Source: Cinnamomum chago
Taxonomy: Eukaryota; Streptophyta; Magnoliopsida; Laurales; Lauraceae
DNA: 64,000 nt
Direction of reading: 5' to 3'
NCBI GenBank assembly: GCA_038049695.1
Contig: CP142456.1
Location: forward strand, 20,866,501 to 20,930,500
The notes under the pieces are model-generated. The model had not been told where the DNA came from. It made no database searches and saw nothing but the letters and a program-made list of their open reading frames with translations. Below are positions 25,601-36,443 of the stretch, in pieces. Made by a program: the position numbers and the translations under genes. Within the stretch, counting starts at the first letter, position 1. Each line of letters starts with the position of its first letter.

Positions 25601-28600
25601 TGCTTTCGAAGTAGTGTATTATCTTAAATATTTTCCTTGGATTGTCTAAGCTTGTCTATTTTGATTAGGTTCTATGTTTTACGTGATTAATACACGTGCT
25701 TAGGTGTAAGTTTCTGTGTGATTTATATTTTAGATGATTATTCCACATATATAGTAGAATGAATGCAATTTTTGTTTGATTCTTGAGGTTTTCATAAGTT
25801 TATTCTCATTCCTTACAGTTTACTGCTATCAAGAGATTCCGTTAGTAGAGTAGATTTGAATTTGATTAGTCATTTGTCTCCACTGCTTTTACTACTACTA
25901 TTGAGTGCAAGTTTCATACCAGTAATGAACTTGACACAATAATTCAGGCGTGGCCAAACATACTAAGAAAACACTGTCAACACATGAGAGAGTTTTGATT
26001 AGTTATTTCTTCGCCAATCGTTACTTTGGATTGCAGGCCCTAATAAAGGAGGGTTGAGATAGGTTGATAGCCAGCATAAAACTTGTCATAATCCAAACAT
26101 GAATTTTGAGAAAAAAACATTTTGTGATTATGTTGGTGTGTTCCCCTTCATAAAAGATGCACTGCGGTGGCACCTGATTGCAGTGAAAAGTACGCAAGGG
26201 TTATATGCTATTGCTAGGGCCTCCCCCTGTTCATGCAATGCACTGCAGTGGCTCCAGGTTGTAGTGGAAAGTTGGTAAGGTTTCCTACACCAACCTAGAT
26301 GAGTATGGTACAGAAGTTACTCTGGGAGAAAAGAAGGATTGACCCTTTTTTTGTTGGAAGATAAGATGTATGTAAATTCCAAATGAGTGTACAGAGTACA
26401 ATTTATTAAACAAATAAGGACATGCTTCGGCTCATTTGCTACTCTCCAGAAGAGAAGTAGCCAAGCAGGAGCAACCCCACCAAAACCAACCCCCAGGCCA
26501 TCTAGGGGAACAATAAAAACTCACAAAACAAGCCAGGAACAAAAAGAGCCGACAGCTCGGGCTAAGCAAATGAAAACAACCCACATCTTTGGCAGGAAGA
26601 AAACCAGTTACTACTTGGAATACAAGAACTCTGACGGGCAAGAGCATGGATTTAGTCAATGCAATGAAAAGAAGAGTTAATGTAAGCTTGTTTATAAGAG
26701 ACAAAGTGGAAATGGAACAAAGCTAAGGAGTTCACTGATGGCTACAAACTTTTCTACGCAGGAAACAACAATGCCAAAACTGGAGTAGATACAATAATAG
26801 AGAAGGATTTGAAAGAAAAGATTGTGAAGGTAAAGAGGTTCGGTGATATACTTGTAGCAATTAAACTAGTGTTAGAGGAAAACATAATGCATATCATTAG
26901 TGCTTATCACCCCATGTAGGATCAAATGAAAGTGCTAAGTGATCATTTTGAGAGGAGACTGATGGTTTAATATGAGAAATTCCAACTAGTGGAAAGATTT
27001 TCCTAGAAGAGAACTGAAGTAGGCATGAAGGAAAGGCTGGTAGTGGGGATGAGAGAGTACATGGAGGAGAAAGCCTTGGAGAAACGAGTGAGTCAGGAGA
27101 CGCTATCTTGAAATTTGCGTTAGCGTTTGACCTTGTGATAGCAAACGTCTACTTAGGAAAGAGAGAGGAGCATTTAATTACCTATAAGAGTGGAATTAAA
27201 AAGAGCCAGATAGACATTTTCCTACTTAGAAAACATGACCAACTAGTTTGTAAACACTGTAAATTTATTCTGGAAGAAAGTTTGACTACACAATATAGGA
27301 GAGTAGTTATAGATGTTTGCATTAGAAATAGAAAGAGGGGTAGTAAATAAAACCTGCCCTATATGAGCTGGGAGAATCTAAAAGAAGGGCAACAACATTT
27401 AGGGCTTGTTTGTTTGCATTAGAACACATAGGAATTGATTACATATGGTGCTTAAAAATGAAGATTAAAGGTGAATTTCCAAAATGAACATCAAATAACA
27501 TTTTCTTATAGAAAAATAGAATCCAAAGAAGATATTATTTGATGCTCAATTTTGGAAATTCAGCTTTGATCTTCATTTTTAACCACCTTATGTATTCAAT
27601 TCCTATGTATATATTATTCAAAAAAAAATTCCTATGTATTTGAATGCAAACAAATAGGGCAGTAAGGATAAAGTGACCCAGGGAGAGGATGGAATATGGA
27701 GGGAGAAACTATGACAACGTGAATCAAATGGTTGACTGCATAAGAATTGTTGCAAAACAGGTACTTGGAGAGTTGAAAGGGAAAAGACACTGTGACAAAG
27801 AAACTTGGTGGAGTGTAGAGGTTTGGGAAGCTATTCAAGAGAAAAGATGTCCTACATAGTTTGGCAGGGGGCTAGGAATGTGGAAAATTATGAAATGTAT
27901 AAGAAGCCATGAAAAGAAGTTAAGAAAGTAGTATGAGATGCAAAGTCCAAAGCATATGATGACCTATATTATATGGTAGGACCAAGAAAAGGAGAGATAT
28001 ATTTTCAAGCTTGCAAATTTGTGAAGGTTGAGATTATCACTTGCATATCATACTGGAGAGGGATGTGGTTAAGCTGGTGATCACCAACAACCTTGATTTC
28101 TCAGGCTGTTTTTAAATGATATTTTCTCAACCATGCCAACTCTCTAATTGAGGATGTGTATTTATAGTGTTCTATACTACAATCAATTGTTCATGGGTTG
28201 TTGGGGAAGCGACTCCGTTATGGCATGCAGGAAGAGAGATATGTGGTGTATTAGAGATATTTGCGAAGCTGAAGAGACTGAGTCACTTACCGTTGAGGCT
28301 ATTTGTGGCCACTTTTTGAGCCCAAATTGCCCGTATCCTAACAATATGAGGGAAAGCAAAAGTAAAGAGTTAGATCATGTGAAATGGATAAAGAGTGAGG
28401 ACTAAAAGGTTTTAGTTAAGGCCAATGTGTTAAAGAAAGTGGAAAGAATATTTTACAAACTTTTAAATGAAGATTCCAAAGGAGGCTTAGAAACGAGAGA
28501 GAATACTTCGTTCGTGGGGCTTACCTTTTACCACAGAATCAAGATAGTAGAAGCAAAGAAAGCATAGGCACAAACGAAGATAGGAAATGCTATGGGGCCA

Positions 28601-31600
28601 GGTGGCATTCTAATAGAGACTTGGGTACGTTTAGGATAAATTAGAATGGAATTGGTTAAATAGGCTTTTCCATTAGATATTAAGGACAGAAAATGCTGGA
28701 TGAATAGAGAAGAAGTGTTGTAATACTTATATACAAGAAGAAATAAAATATACAAAGTTGCACCAAATATCATGGGATTAAACTTATGAGTCATAGTATG
28801 AATTCATGGGAGAGACTACTGGAGCAAAGACTTAGATAAAAGACCAAGATACTTGAAAATCAATTTTGGTTTCATGCTAAGGTCAACTATGGAAGTTATC
28901 TTCTCACTTAGGCAATTAATGGATAATTATCAAGAGGAGAGGAAAAATCTTCATATGGTCTTCATTGATCTAGAGAAAGTCTATGACAGTGTACCGAGAA
29001 ATTTAATTTGGTGGGTTATAGATAAAAAAGTGTCCCAAGAGGTTATATTGATTTCATTAGAGACATGTATGGGGGAGTGGTAATGAGTGTCAGAAGTGAG
29101 AACTACCAATGAAGAGACAGGTGAGTTTCCAATGACCAGAACTTTGCATTAGAGGTCAACTTTAAGTCCTTACCTCTTTACATTCATTCTAGATTAGTTA
29201 ACTGCTTATATTCAAGAGGAGGTACCTTGGTGTATGTTATTTTTAGATGATATAGTGTTGGTGGATAAATCGAGAGATGGTGTGAATGTAAAACAGGCTA
29301 GCAGGAGGCTTTAGATTCCGAAGACTTTAATATAAACTGTACAAAGAAAAAAAATATATAGATTGCAAATTCAATGGAGATGTGCAAAGAACTGAAACTG
29401 CTATTATAATTGAAGCTCAAGAGATACTATAAAAAGATTCATTCCGATACTTTGGCTCGATAATTATTAAGGATGGAGAGATTGAAAATGTCAAACATAG
29501 GATAGGAGGGGGGTGGTTGAAGTGGAGACTTACTTCTAAAGTGCTTTGTGATTAGCGTGTACCAATAAGATTGAAGGAAATTTTTTTACAAAACAACAAT
29601 TAGACCAACTATGATCTATGGAGCAAAATGTTGGTCAATCAAGAAGCAACACATACACAAAATGAGTGTAGCGGAGATGAGAATGTTGAGATGGATGCAT
29701 GGTAAAACCAAGAAAGATAGAATAAAAAATGAGGGCTTTCGGGAGCATTTAGGAGTAGATCAATTGGTGATAAATTAATAGAAACTCGTTTGAGATGGTT
29801 TAGACATATTTTCAACACAAGCTTGCAATGACACCATTGAGGGAGCTTTTTTCTATGCAGGTTGATGGCCCACCAAGGATAAGGGGTAGGCTAAAGTGGA
29901 CATGGATTGAAGTAGTAAGAATCGATCTGAAGAAGCGAAACCTATGTGAGGATTTGGCTCAAGTTAGATTTGGATGTGGAAACGAAATTCATGTAGCCGA
30001 CCCCAACGTAGTTGGGACAAGGCTTTGATGGTGGTGGTGGTAAAAGTTAATGGTTTGAAGGAATATGAATAGAGGCAATTTTTAAAGTAAACCTATTGTG
30101 AAAATATAAATAATGTGTAATTAAGATGTTTAGTTACTATAATTTTTATAATGCACATTGATAGACTTTTTATCCATATTTATTGTACAAAAAAGGCTTT
30201 AGCTAAGTTAAAAAATAGGATAAGAATACTATTCTATTCTTTAGTAGGCACTTCAAATTTTAAAGAGTGAAGTTTATGTTCAAAGTTCTTCTTCTTCTTC
30301 TTCTTCTATAACCGTATTTTTCCGATCCATGAGAAATATTTTGTATGTTTATAAGAATGGCTTTCCTGTGGTTTTCGTGCTTCCATATTTTATCAAGTAT
30401 AGTAAGAAAATTTGATAAAATTATACAACTGATCAAACAACTAGGATCTACAACTGGAGTCACATTTCAGAAAATGGCAGGGACCACAAATATCTACTTT
30501 TATGTAGATTGATAGGCATCTAACCATGTGACTGAACAATTAAGATCAACAAATCTGGCCAATGTTTGTATCATCCAGTTGACAGGCTTGCTTATGTGAA
30601 CAAAGGGAGATGCACCCAAGTGTCAATTGAGAGTATGCTATTGATATGTCTACAGGTAGTAGGAAGCTATAATAGTTTCTTAACAAAAGGGTTAAACAAT
30701 TACCCACTGCAATTTTTATCACTGGCGATTCCTTGTCACTGTCCACTATGCACCCCTTTCCATCTGTCCTACCGTCACTGTCCACTATGCACCCCTTTCC
30801 ATCTGTCCTACCGTCACTGTCCACTATGCACCCCTTTCCATCTGTCCTACCATCACCATGATAGCCATCCGGGCAACTGCATTGGTAGCTCCCTTGTGTA
30901 TTAATGCACAGGTGTTGGCACTTATTACTTGCTGTATGTGCACACTCATCGATATCTACACAGGTAATCACAGATGTTGGTATTTTAATAATTAGACTAG
31001 CAAAAATATTTCATAAATATAATAAGAAATTTTGTTTAAAAGAAATACAATATGAATTGATAGCATTTGTCATTAAACATTCTAGAATGGGATGTCACAC
31101 ACCTTGGCATCCATGGGTGACGTTTGTGCTCCCATAGTAGCCTTGAAGACACTTGCAACCCTCTCCATCTTTCCTACCATCGCCATAGGCTCCAGGTGGG
31201 CAAGAGCAAGCAGAACCCTCACTTGTTTTCTTGCAAATCACTTGGCAGGGATTGGTATTTGGATCCAAGCACTCGTCTTCTACAAACATACATGCAAACA
31301 TTTTATTATTTTAGGTTGGCCTTGCTAAATTTTATATAATGTGGTTATGTTTGCCAGTTTAAAATTTGAAAGAGAGACATCAAATTTTCTTTGTTTGGTT
31401 GTGTTTGCATCCTCTGCAGTCTTCAGGATACAGACAGATTAAAAGGTCTGTTTGTCAATGCAATGACATTTACATTATTATGAAATAGGGTTCGACTTTT
31501 ATGTAAATACAGAAATTTTAGAACTGTATTGTAATTTCGTAAAATACATAGCGTTTTTGAAAATAAAAAAAATACAATAGAGTATATATATGGGAGTGCT

Positions 31601-34600
31601 TGCCCAGTCCTAGGCATCACAACCATTTTTTCGAATTCATCAATTCTCTTTCTCTATATTTTCTCCTTTTTCCTCTTCTAGGATTTTTAATACCTTTTGT
31701 CATAAAAACTTACATCTCTCAGAACCAACTCTTTCAATTTCGTCTCAGAGCATTCCTGCAAGTAGAAGAATTCTATACAGAGGTGTAGATAGAAGGCTGG
31801 ATTGAAGGAAATAATCAGTTTTTAGAAGACCTAGAGGCCGACAACTTTTCTGCAGGAAGTCATCTGGGCAGCAGTTTCTCTGGACCTGTTTTTGTTAAAA
31901 AAATTTAAGGAATTTGGTGAATCAGCACTAGTTTTAGGGTTGTGATTCCAGGCTGAGTTTTCCAGTACCATCCGGAGTTTAACGCAAGTCTCTGCCTATT
32001 AAATGAGGCCGCAATCTGTTTGAGTTAGAACAATGAAGTTTCCTAATTCACATTTATTAATTTCTTCCCTCAGTGACACAGTCAAAGAAGCTAAATCCCA
32101 AATATGGTGAACCCAATGATCCCTGATCTCTTCAATCAGTCAATCAACGTATATAAAGGAAAAAAAGTAGATTTCAGTTACCTTGATTGCAAAATTAACC
32201 CTTTATCTTCAATCCATTTGGAGACAACTCAAATCAAGCAGGAGAGAAAATTACACACAGAGAAATTTTATTGAAGAGAAAGAAAAAAAATATCTATATC
32301 ATAAACAAGCCTACCATGGACGTTCAATCACATGTCTTTAGATAAAGCCGTCACCCTTAAAACTCTAAAATCTATGATTTACTCATATCAACCTATCAAA
32401 TCTCAGAACAAATAAAAATTCCTAAATAATAGGCTTATCACGCCGCACAAAGCCCTTGAACAAGTTGAACACAAAAATATAAGAAAGGAAAGAGGCTGGA
32501 CAATCCTTCTTTTAGGGGATAGGCAATAATGCAAAGATATGGCATGGACAAGGCAAGGACACACCATCGACGGACATGGATTTTACACATAAAAAGTGAA
32601 AGTATTGGATACAATACAACACCATATGTTGCCCATTTGGAAGTATCCATGCATCATAAGGGATAAGGATCCCACTAGTAGCTTCTGTGAAACTAGCCTC
32701 TTATCTTAATCTTAGAAACTGATAAGATACCTATGACAGCTCGAAATAGTTTCAAGACAAATCAACTGTCTTGAAATACGAAAGAAGCTTCACTTGCTGA
32801 CTGATTTGCATGATTTGATGAAAGAGGGTTGTGGGCCCCATGTAGAGGTAATGGTCCATCTTGACTGGGCTTGTTTTGGGCCTGGTTCAGTTGGTTTAAG
32901 TTCATGGGCCTGCAACCCCTTTTGCACCAACTGCTAGACCTATTTGGGCCTTCATGGGCTATATTAGATTGTCTAAGTCAATCTTTTAGGGTTGATTTGG
33001 ATCCCCAGTTAACTCACTGCACCTATCAACTGATTTGGGATTTAATTTAGGCCCTCTTTGACAATCCAATTTGTGTCTTGGCTACTTGTTCTTGAATGAG
33101 ACCCTATTATGATGGACCAATTACTCGTTGGATAATTGAGGGCTTGATCAATGACATGATTTATTGGATTTAAACCATGTGCTCCTGCATCACTCATGAT
33201 TCCAGGTCAGCTATGAGTATTTAAATTAAGGTTTGGTGTGTTTGTGAACAAAACTGATGCAGTCCCGGGTATCAAAGTGACATAAGACAGTAGACTGCTG
33301 TAACAGCAGAATTGTGAAATGTTCTTCCCCTAATTACTACCAAAACATGGATAACAATGAACGAATCACCCTAGGTCTTCAATCCTACTTTTAAAACATC
33401 ACATACTAAGGAGAAGAAAGAATAATCAATGGAGAAAAGGTAAAGGAAAGGGCTTGAAAAGCTTTATTCCAGAAAAGACTTGTTGACTGCCAAAAGAACT
33501 GTCTCAGCTGAACATACAGTTGTGCATATAAAGAGAGAAAATCACCCTAAAACCTATTTTTCATCCTATTCCCAACACACATCTCAATCACTAATTTAGA
33601 TAGTTACCTAACTAATGGAAGCCATAATTGCAAAATAATCTATCAAAATCAACTAAACAAGACAAAAGAAGAAAGTCAAAACTGTGCAAGAATGTCCAGA
33701 TCCTCCCATTTGTTTACTGCTTGGGACCCGGTCGGTGGGCCATCTGAAGGATTTCACCCCACCATTAGTTTTTTCTACTCATCGGTGGCACCCATGATGG
33801 TGTCTTTTGCTGATTTCGGGCCCATATTGTCCTATTTATGACAGCCTAGTTGATGCCCCAGTTCTGCAGAAACTTCCCTGTTTTTTTTATGAAAACAATT
33901 CTGCAGTTGATTCCTTTTCTGAGATAGATAATGTCAACTGATTTTATGAGATCTATTAATGGGACTCCTCGGGTCTGTTCTTTCACCTGAGCTATTAACA
34001 CTTGCATTTGGACCCATGTGCTCGATCATACACCTCTGAATAAGCCATTGCTTGCCCAATTATGCAATCTTCTTTTGTACTATATCCATCCACATCATCC
34101 TCCCCCGCATGAGAGGAACTGAACCTCGAGTTAGCTTGAGTTAGACCCTGTTTCCTTTTCCGCTTCTTCTTCCTTGTCCATTTGTTTTGCAGAAATCCAA
34201 ATTTGACATTTTGTTGCTCTATTCTCTGGTATAAATTTTGAGAAACCGTGTAGGGCGCTTATGGTCATTGTGCATCCCTCCAAAATGGATCGATATAATC
34301 TGTTGCTGTTAGAAGGTCTTCTTGGATCAATAATGCTCTCCATTTTAATTTTCTGCAGTTTGATCATCATATGTTGACAGTGACTCGCTGACTGTCAAGT
34401 TATTTCTTTCCTGATCTCCATCTGGAATTTAGATCCGTCCAAGTCCATTTATAACTCTGTAATGACTTACTAGTATTTATTTTCCCTTTTCTTTTGATTC
34501 TATTTCTCTAAAAGGAAAGATTATTTGATGTTCATTTATGGAAATTCACCTTTGATCCAAAGGTATGAATCCGATGTATTCTAATGCAAACAAACAGGCT

Positions 34601-36443
34601 CCAAACAACTTTAGTACTGGTAAAGGTCTGATGAAATCCAGACGCCTTCGGAGTGCTAGCATTTACAATCTTAACAACATTTAGAACTACAGCAAAAGTA
34701 GTTGAACCACTATTATTCCATTGTGAAAATCTGTAGTTACAACTACAAAAGTTCTAATGATTTGGGTTGAGTGAAAAAGTAGAACTCACAAAGACAAACC
34801 TGGAGAATTGGAACGAGGCTTTACTGATGGTGTTCTATATGGAATCTTGATAGTATGTGGAGTTGTTCTTTCTTCTTCTTCTTCTTTTTTCCTTTTTCAC
34901 CATGAGCCATTTTCCTTGGACAGTCTCTTTTCTTGTTTGCTGCTCTCACTGGACGCACATTATTTTACAGGTTGAGCAATGTTGAACCCTTGACCTCCAC
35001 TATGGGAGGTCTGCCTCTTACCCACACGCTACGCGTGAGGCCAACAGTCTTGTTTAGTTTCTTTTTTTTTATAAATATTTTGAATGATATTCTTGTTTAG
35101 TTTTTTAAATTATACAATATAATAGAAACAGGTATCTGAAGCTTGAAAACAAAATTGAGAGGGAATGTGAAAATTTTGAAACACTATGCATTAGCTGCCA
35201 TGAACATAACGTCTTTGTTGTGTGAAGCTTTCATAGTTTTGTCTGTTGTTCATTCTCTGAAATTGAAATTGTGATATTTATAGCAGGAGCTTTGTTGGTG
35301 TGCAATATTTCGCGATCACTACCATCGGCTTGAATTGAAATCCTCACAGGCTTTATGTATTGATTCTGAATTTTATGCAGATTTGATATTTCGTCCTAAT
35401 ACTTAATTCACTCTGAAATCAAGCGATTAGATAACAAGTTATTTGACATATGGACAAACTATTACAGACGCCACTGCAGTACCAATTACAGTTAGAATGC
35501 TGGGAGCAAGGACTTGCTCAAAAAACTAATTTTGAATTGGATGAGAAAACCATGTGACCTGAAAAACAAGGGAACAACAAAATGCATACTTACTGCTGCA
35601 ACCATTTTTGATGTAAGGGTTCCCAGAGAGCCCAGGAGGGCATAGACAAATATATCCCAAACTGTTGGCTAATGGTTGAGAGCAATTGCTATTTGCGGGG
35701 CAGCTGTACGAAGTCAGGTTTCTTTCTGCTTCATAGCATGTCTCTTTCCCTATTCTCCAATCCAGCACAATTGGAAGTGCGTAACGGTTGTACTCTAAGG
35801 TCCCATCAAGGATATCAGATACTGTTGGCTCCTGAGCATCACTTGCCACAAAGAAGGCAAAGCTGCATGGAGTGATAGCCCAAGAGCTCGTATGGTTATC
35901 AATGCTCGTAAATTTCACATCAAACCGTTTGAGATCCTTTGGAACGTTAGTCTGGCAGCAACCGTGGCCTGTGCAAGAACGATTGGTTGCCGCGTATTCG
36001 TTGCAGCTAGAAACGCACCCGCTTCCGGAGGATTCTGTTAAGTATGCACTGGTGTTACAGCCGATGACCGCAAATGTGTTGCGGGTGCTTGAGAATGTGT
36101 ATGGACTGCTATTCTTCAAATCCATTAGCCCATTGAATTGATCAAATTGCACACCAGGTCTGGAATAACAGTCCCAGCTCATCCAGCCACGGATCCTCAC
36201 TTCACCTTCTAATGATATATTTAAAACTTCAAGGTTACTGTCTGTGCTGGTGAACAGTCTCGGAGGTTCGAATGTGTCGTTGCAAACCATCTGAAAGGCT
36301 TTATTCTTGTAGCAGCCTTGGCGGATGCCGAATGGGTATGGAACGGTGATATTACCGCACTTTTCCGGGCAACCAGGCAGCACCATAGATGCTACAGTTG
36401 CCACTGATAACCATGAAAACTGAAGCAATAGATGCAAAACCAT
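18502..36443 (-). CDS. Wall-associated receptor-like kinase (WAK family), four exons
   Basis: A single-pass plasma-membrane receptor kinase. WAKs bind pectin or oligogalacturonides in the cell wall and signal through a cytosolic Ser/Thr kinase in growth and defence (family knowledge). Exons read 36443-35594, 31279-31103, 30955-30704 and 19676-18502, joining to 817 residues. All junctions are phase 1 with GT-AG sites, and the frame stays open throughout. Domains: signal peptide about 1-22, GUB_WAK binding domain from Cys25, EGF exons 284-342 and 343-426, transmembrane helix about 422-444, kinase about 485-770. The start is the first ATG in the frame, directly ahead of a hydrophobic signal peptide. 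The introns measure 4.3 kb, 147 bp and 11.0 kb, and the two long ones hold mobile elements. A 39-bp unit is tripled in the second EGF exon. Motifs needed for catalysis are intact. Confidence 0.9.
21180..21620 (+). mobile_element. Ty1/copia gag fragment
   Basis: The translation contains [19 protein letters not shown] followed by [12 protein letters not shown], matching the N-terminal gag region of plant copia elements (DDPTYADWEAENS..., then MVPEIS). Weaker similarity starts near 21200 (VKFNGK). It is a fossil fragment with a few breaks; no LTR was seen beside it. Confidence 0.65.
22310..22600 (-). mobile_element. L1-type LINE 3' end
   Basis: The minus strand encodes [17 protein letters not shown], the C-terminal part of the L1 RNase H domain. 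It is followed by a 3' untranslated stretch of the type GGCGTTTTAATCTTTTCCTC ending in TATAATTTACC. It is 5'-truncated, as is usual for LINE insertions. Confidence 0.65.
22670..23385 (-). mobile_element. Ty3/gypsy chromovirus reverse transcriptase fragment
   Basis: The minus strand shows [20 protein letters not shown] and [14 protein letters not shown], then primer-grip and YAKLSKCDF-like motifs in decayed frames. This is the reverse transcriptase of a chromovirus-type element. It is a fossil with many breaks, and no LTR is identified. Confidence 0.7.
24030..25085 (+). pseudogene. hAT-type transposase relic with BED zinc finger
   Basis: [18 protein letters not shown] followed after a stop by [18 protein letters not shown] is a BED-type zinc finger, the DNA-binding start of plant hAT transposases. 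About 900 bp downstream, [19 protein letters not shown] and the acidic [12 protein letters not shown] match the Gly/Tyr-rich tail of such proteins. The large middle part with the catalytic and dimerisation regions is missing, and stops and shifts interrupt the rest. It is dead, and any mobility would have needed a helper. Terminal repeats were not found. Confidence 0.6.
26157..26280. repeat. Two-copy direct repeat with CACTGC/GCAGTG arms
   Basis: ATGCACTGCGGTGGCACC at 26157 and ATGCACTGCAGTGGCTCC at 26237 start two related copies of about 43 bp, each able to form a small hairpin. Confidence 0.6.
26345..26595 (-). mobile_element. Probable L1-type LINE 3' untranslated tail
   Basis: Read on the minus strand, the sequence has the T/G-rich look of plant L1 3' tails (GGTTGGTTTTGGTGGGGTTG ... 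TTAATAAATTGTACTC) and ends in an A-rich stretch at AACAAAAAAAGG. No coding part is left. The assignment rests on composition and layout. Confidence 0.35.
27402..27660. mobile_element. MITE inserted in the RTE LINE
   Basis: 259 bp with inverted ends GGGCTTGTTTGTTTGCATT and, at the right, AATGCAAACAAATAGGGC. It splits the RTE coding sequence, which resumes afterwards. The target duplication is not clear, so hAT or PIF/Harbinger cannot be decided. A truncated relative lies at 34510-34605. Confidence 0.75.
28030..28340. other. Unidentified insert in the RTE LINE
   Basis: RTE-like protein sequence stops near 28028 and resumes near 28346 ([15 protein letters not shown]). The 310 bp in between has no counterpart in the family as I know it, and no recognisable terminal repeats. 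Confidence 0.4.
30284..30307. repeat. TTC microsatellite
   Basis: About seven TTC units in WAK intron 3, about 400 bp from the EGF exon. Confidence 0.85.
30704..30955 (-). CDS. WAK exon 3: calcium-binding EGF domain with tripled loop
   Basis: It encodes residues 343-426. [17 protein letters not shown] and [18 protein letters not shown] form a calcium-binding EGF domain. The unit [13 protein letters not shown] then occurs three times in tandem (377-415), which adds two cysteines (398, 411) beyond the usual six. The exon ends with ESPVIKIAV, leading into the membrane helix. The acceptor is TGTGTAG|ATATCG and the donor is GTGG|GTAATT. Confidence 0.87.
30738..30854 (-). repeat. Three-copy 39-bp in-frame repeat in WAK exon 3
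   Basis: Three head-to-tail 39-bp units encode [13 protein letters not shown] each. They are almost identical; the first differs by GAT in place of GAC at its first codon. Because 39 is a multiple of three, the frame is kept. Confidence 0.95.
31103..31279 (-). CDS. WAK exon 2: first EGF-like domain
   Basis: It encodes residues 284-342 ([19 protein letters not shown]... up to GCQ), an EGF-like repeat with [18 protein letters not shown]. The acceptor is TTTGTAG|AAGACGAG and the donor is CCAAG|GTGTGTGAC. The exon is 177 bp and symmetrical, phase 1 at both ends, as usual for EGF modules. Confidence 0.88.
32523..32655 (+). repeat. Dispersed repeat family, copy 3
   Basis: GGCATGGACAAGGCAAGGAC, then GGATTTTACACATAAAAAGTG, and GGAAGTATCCATGCATCAT align with the copies at about 16482, 17597 and 62500. 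It lies in WAK intron 1. Confidence 0.55.
34510..34605. mobile_element. Truncated MITE of the same family as 27402-27660
   Basis: The stretch TTATTTGATGTTCATTTATG, GGAAATTCACCTTTGATC and the terminus AATGCAAACAAACAGGCTCC match the inner part and right end of the MITE in the RTE LINE. The left end is missing. Confidence 0.6.
34869..35048 (-). mobile_element. Possible tRNA-derived SINE
   Basis: On the minus strand, TAGCGTGTGGGTAAGAGGC resembles an RNA polymerase III A box, and GGTCAAGGGTTCAACATTG, about 35 bp downstream, resembles a B box. The sequence ends in an A-rich GAAGAAGAA tail. No target duplication was found, so this is tentative. Confidence 0.4.
35594..36443 (-). CDS. WAK exon 1: signal peptide and galacturonan-binding ectodomain
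   Basis: It encodes residues 1-283. [19 protein letters not shown] is a hydrophobic signal peptide. It is followed by [20 protein letters not shown], the hallmark of the GUB_WAK_bind domain, and a Cys-rich end ([20 protein letters not shown]). The donor is GCA|GTAAGTATGC. The frame remains open for eight codons upstream, but that stretch has no ATG, so the start at 36443 is preferred. Confidence 0.88.

Larger units (their letters stand above)
26596..30048 (+). mobile_element. RTE-type LINE, nearly full length, degenerate
   Basis: It lies antisense to the WAK gene inside intron 3. In order it shows an endonuclease domain ([51 protein letters not shown]), reverse transcriptase ([18 protein letters not shown], then [12 protein letters not shown]) and the C-terminal [15 protein letters not shown] with [13 protein letters not shown]. 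The 3' end is GTTGGGACAAGGCTTTGATG followed by GGTG repeats. Numerous stops and frameshifts make it inactive. Two foreign inserts split it: a MITE at 27402-27660 and an unknown piece at about 28030-28340. RTE elements use target-primed reverse transcription. Confidence 0.85.
19677..30703 (-). other. WAK intron 3, about 11.0 kb
   Basis: An unusually long intron between the second EGF exon and the kinase exon. It holds a copia gag piece, an L1 tail, a chromovirus fragment, a hAT transposase relic and a nearly full-length RTE LINE, each listed separately. The stretches 19700-21180, 21620-22310, 23400-24000 and 25100-26150 show nothing I can identify. Confidence 0.8.
31280..35593 (-). other. WAK intron 1, about 4.3 kb
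   Basis: It separates the ectodomain exon from the first EGF exon. It contains dispersed repeat copy 3, a MITE end and a possible SINE, listed separately. The stretches 31330-32500 and 32700-34500 show nothing identifiable. Confidence 0.8.
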
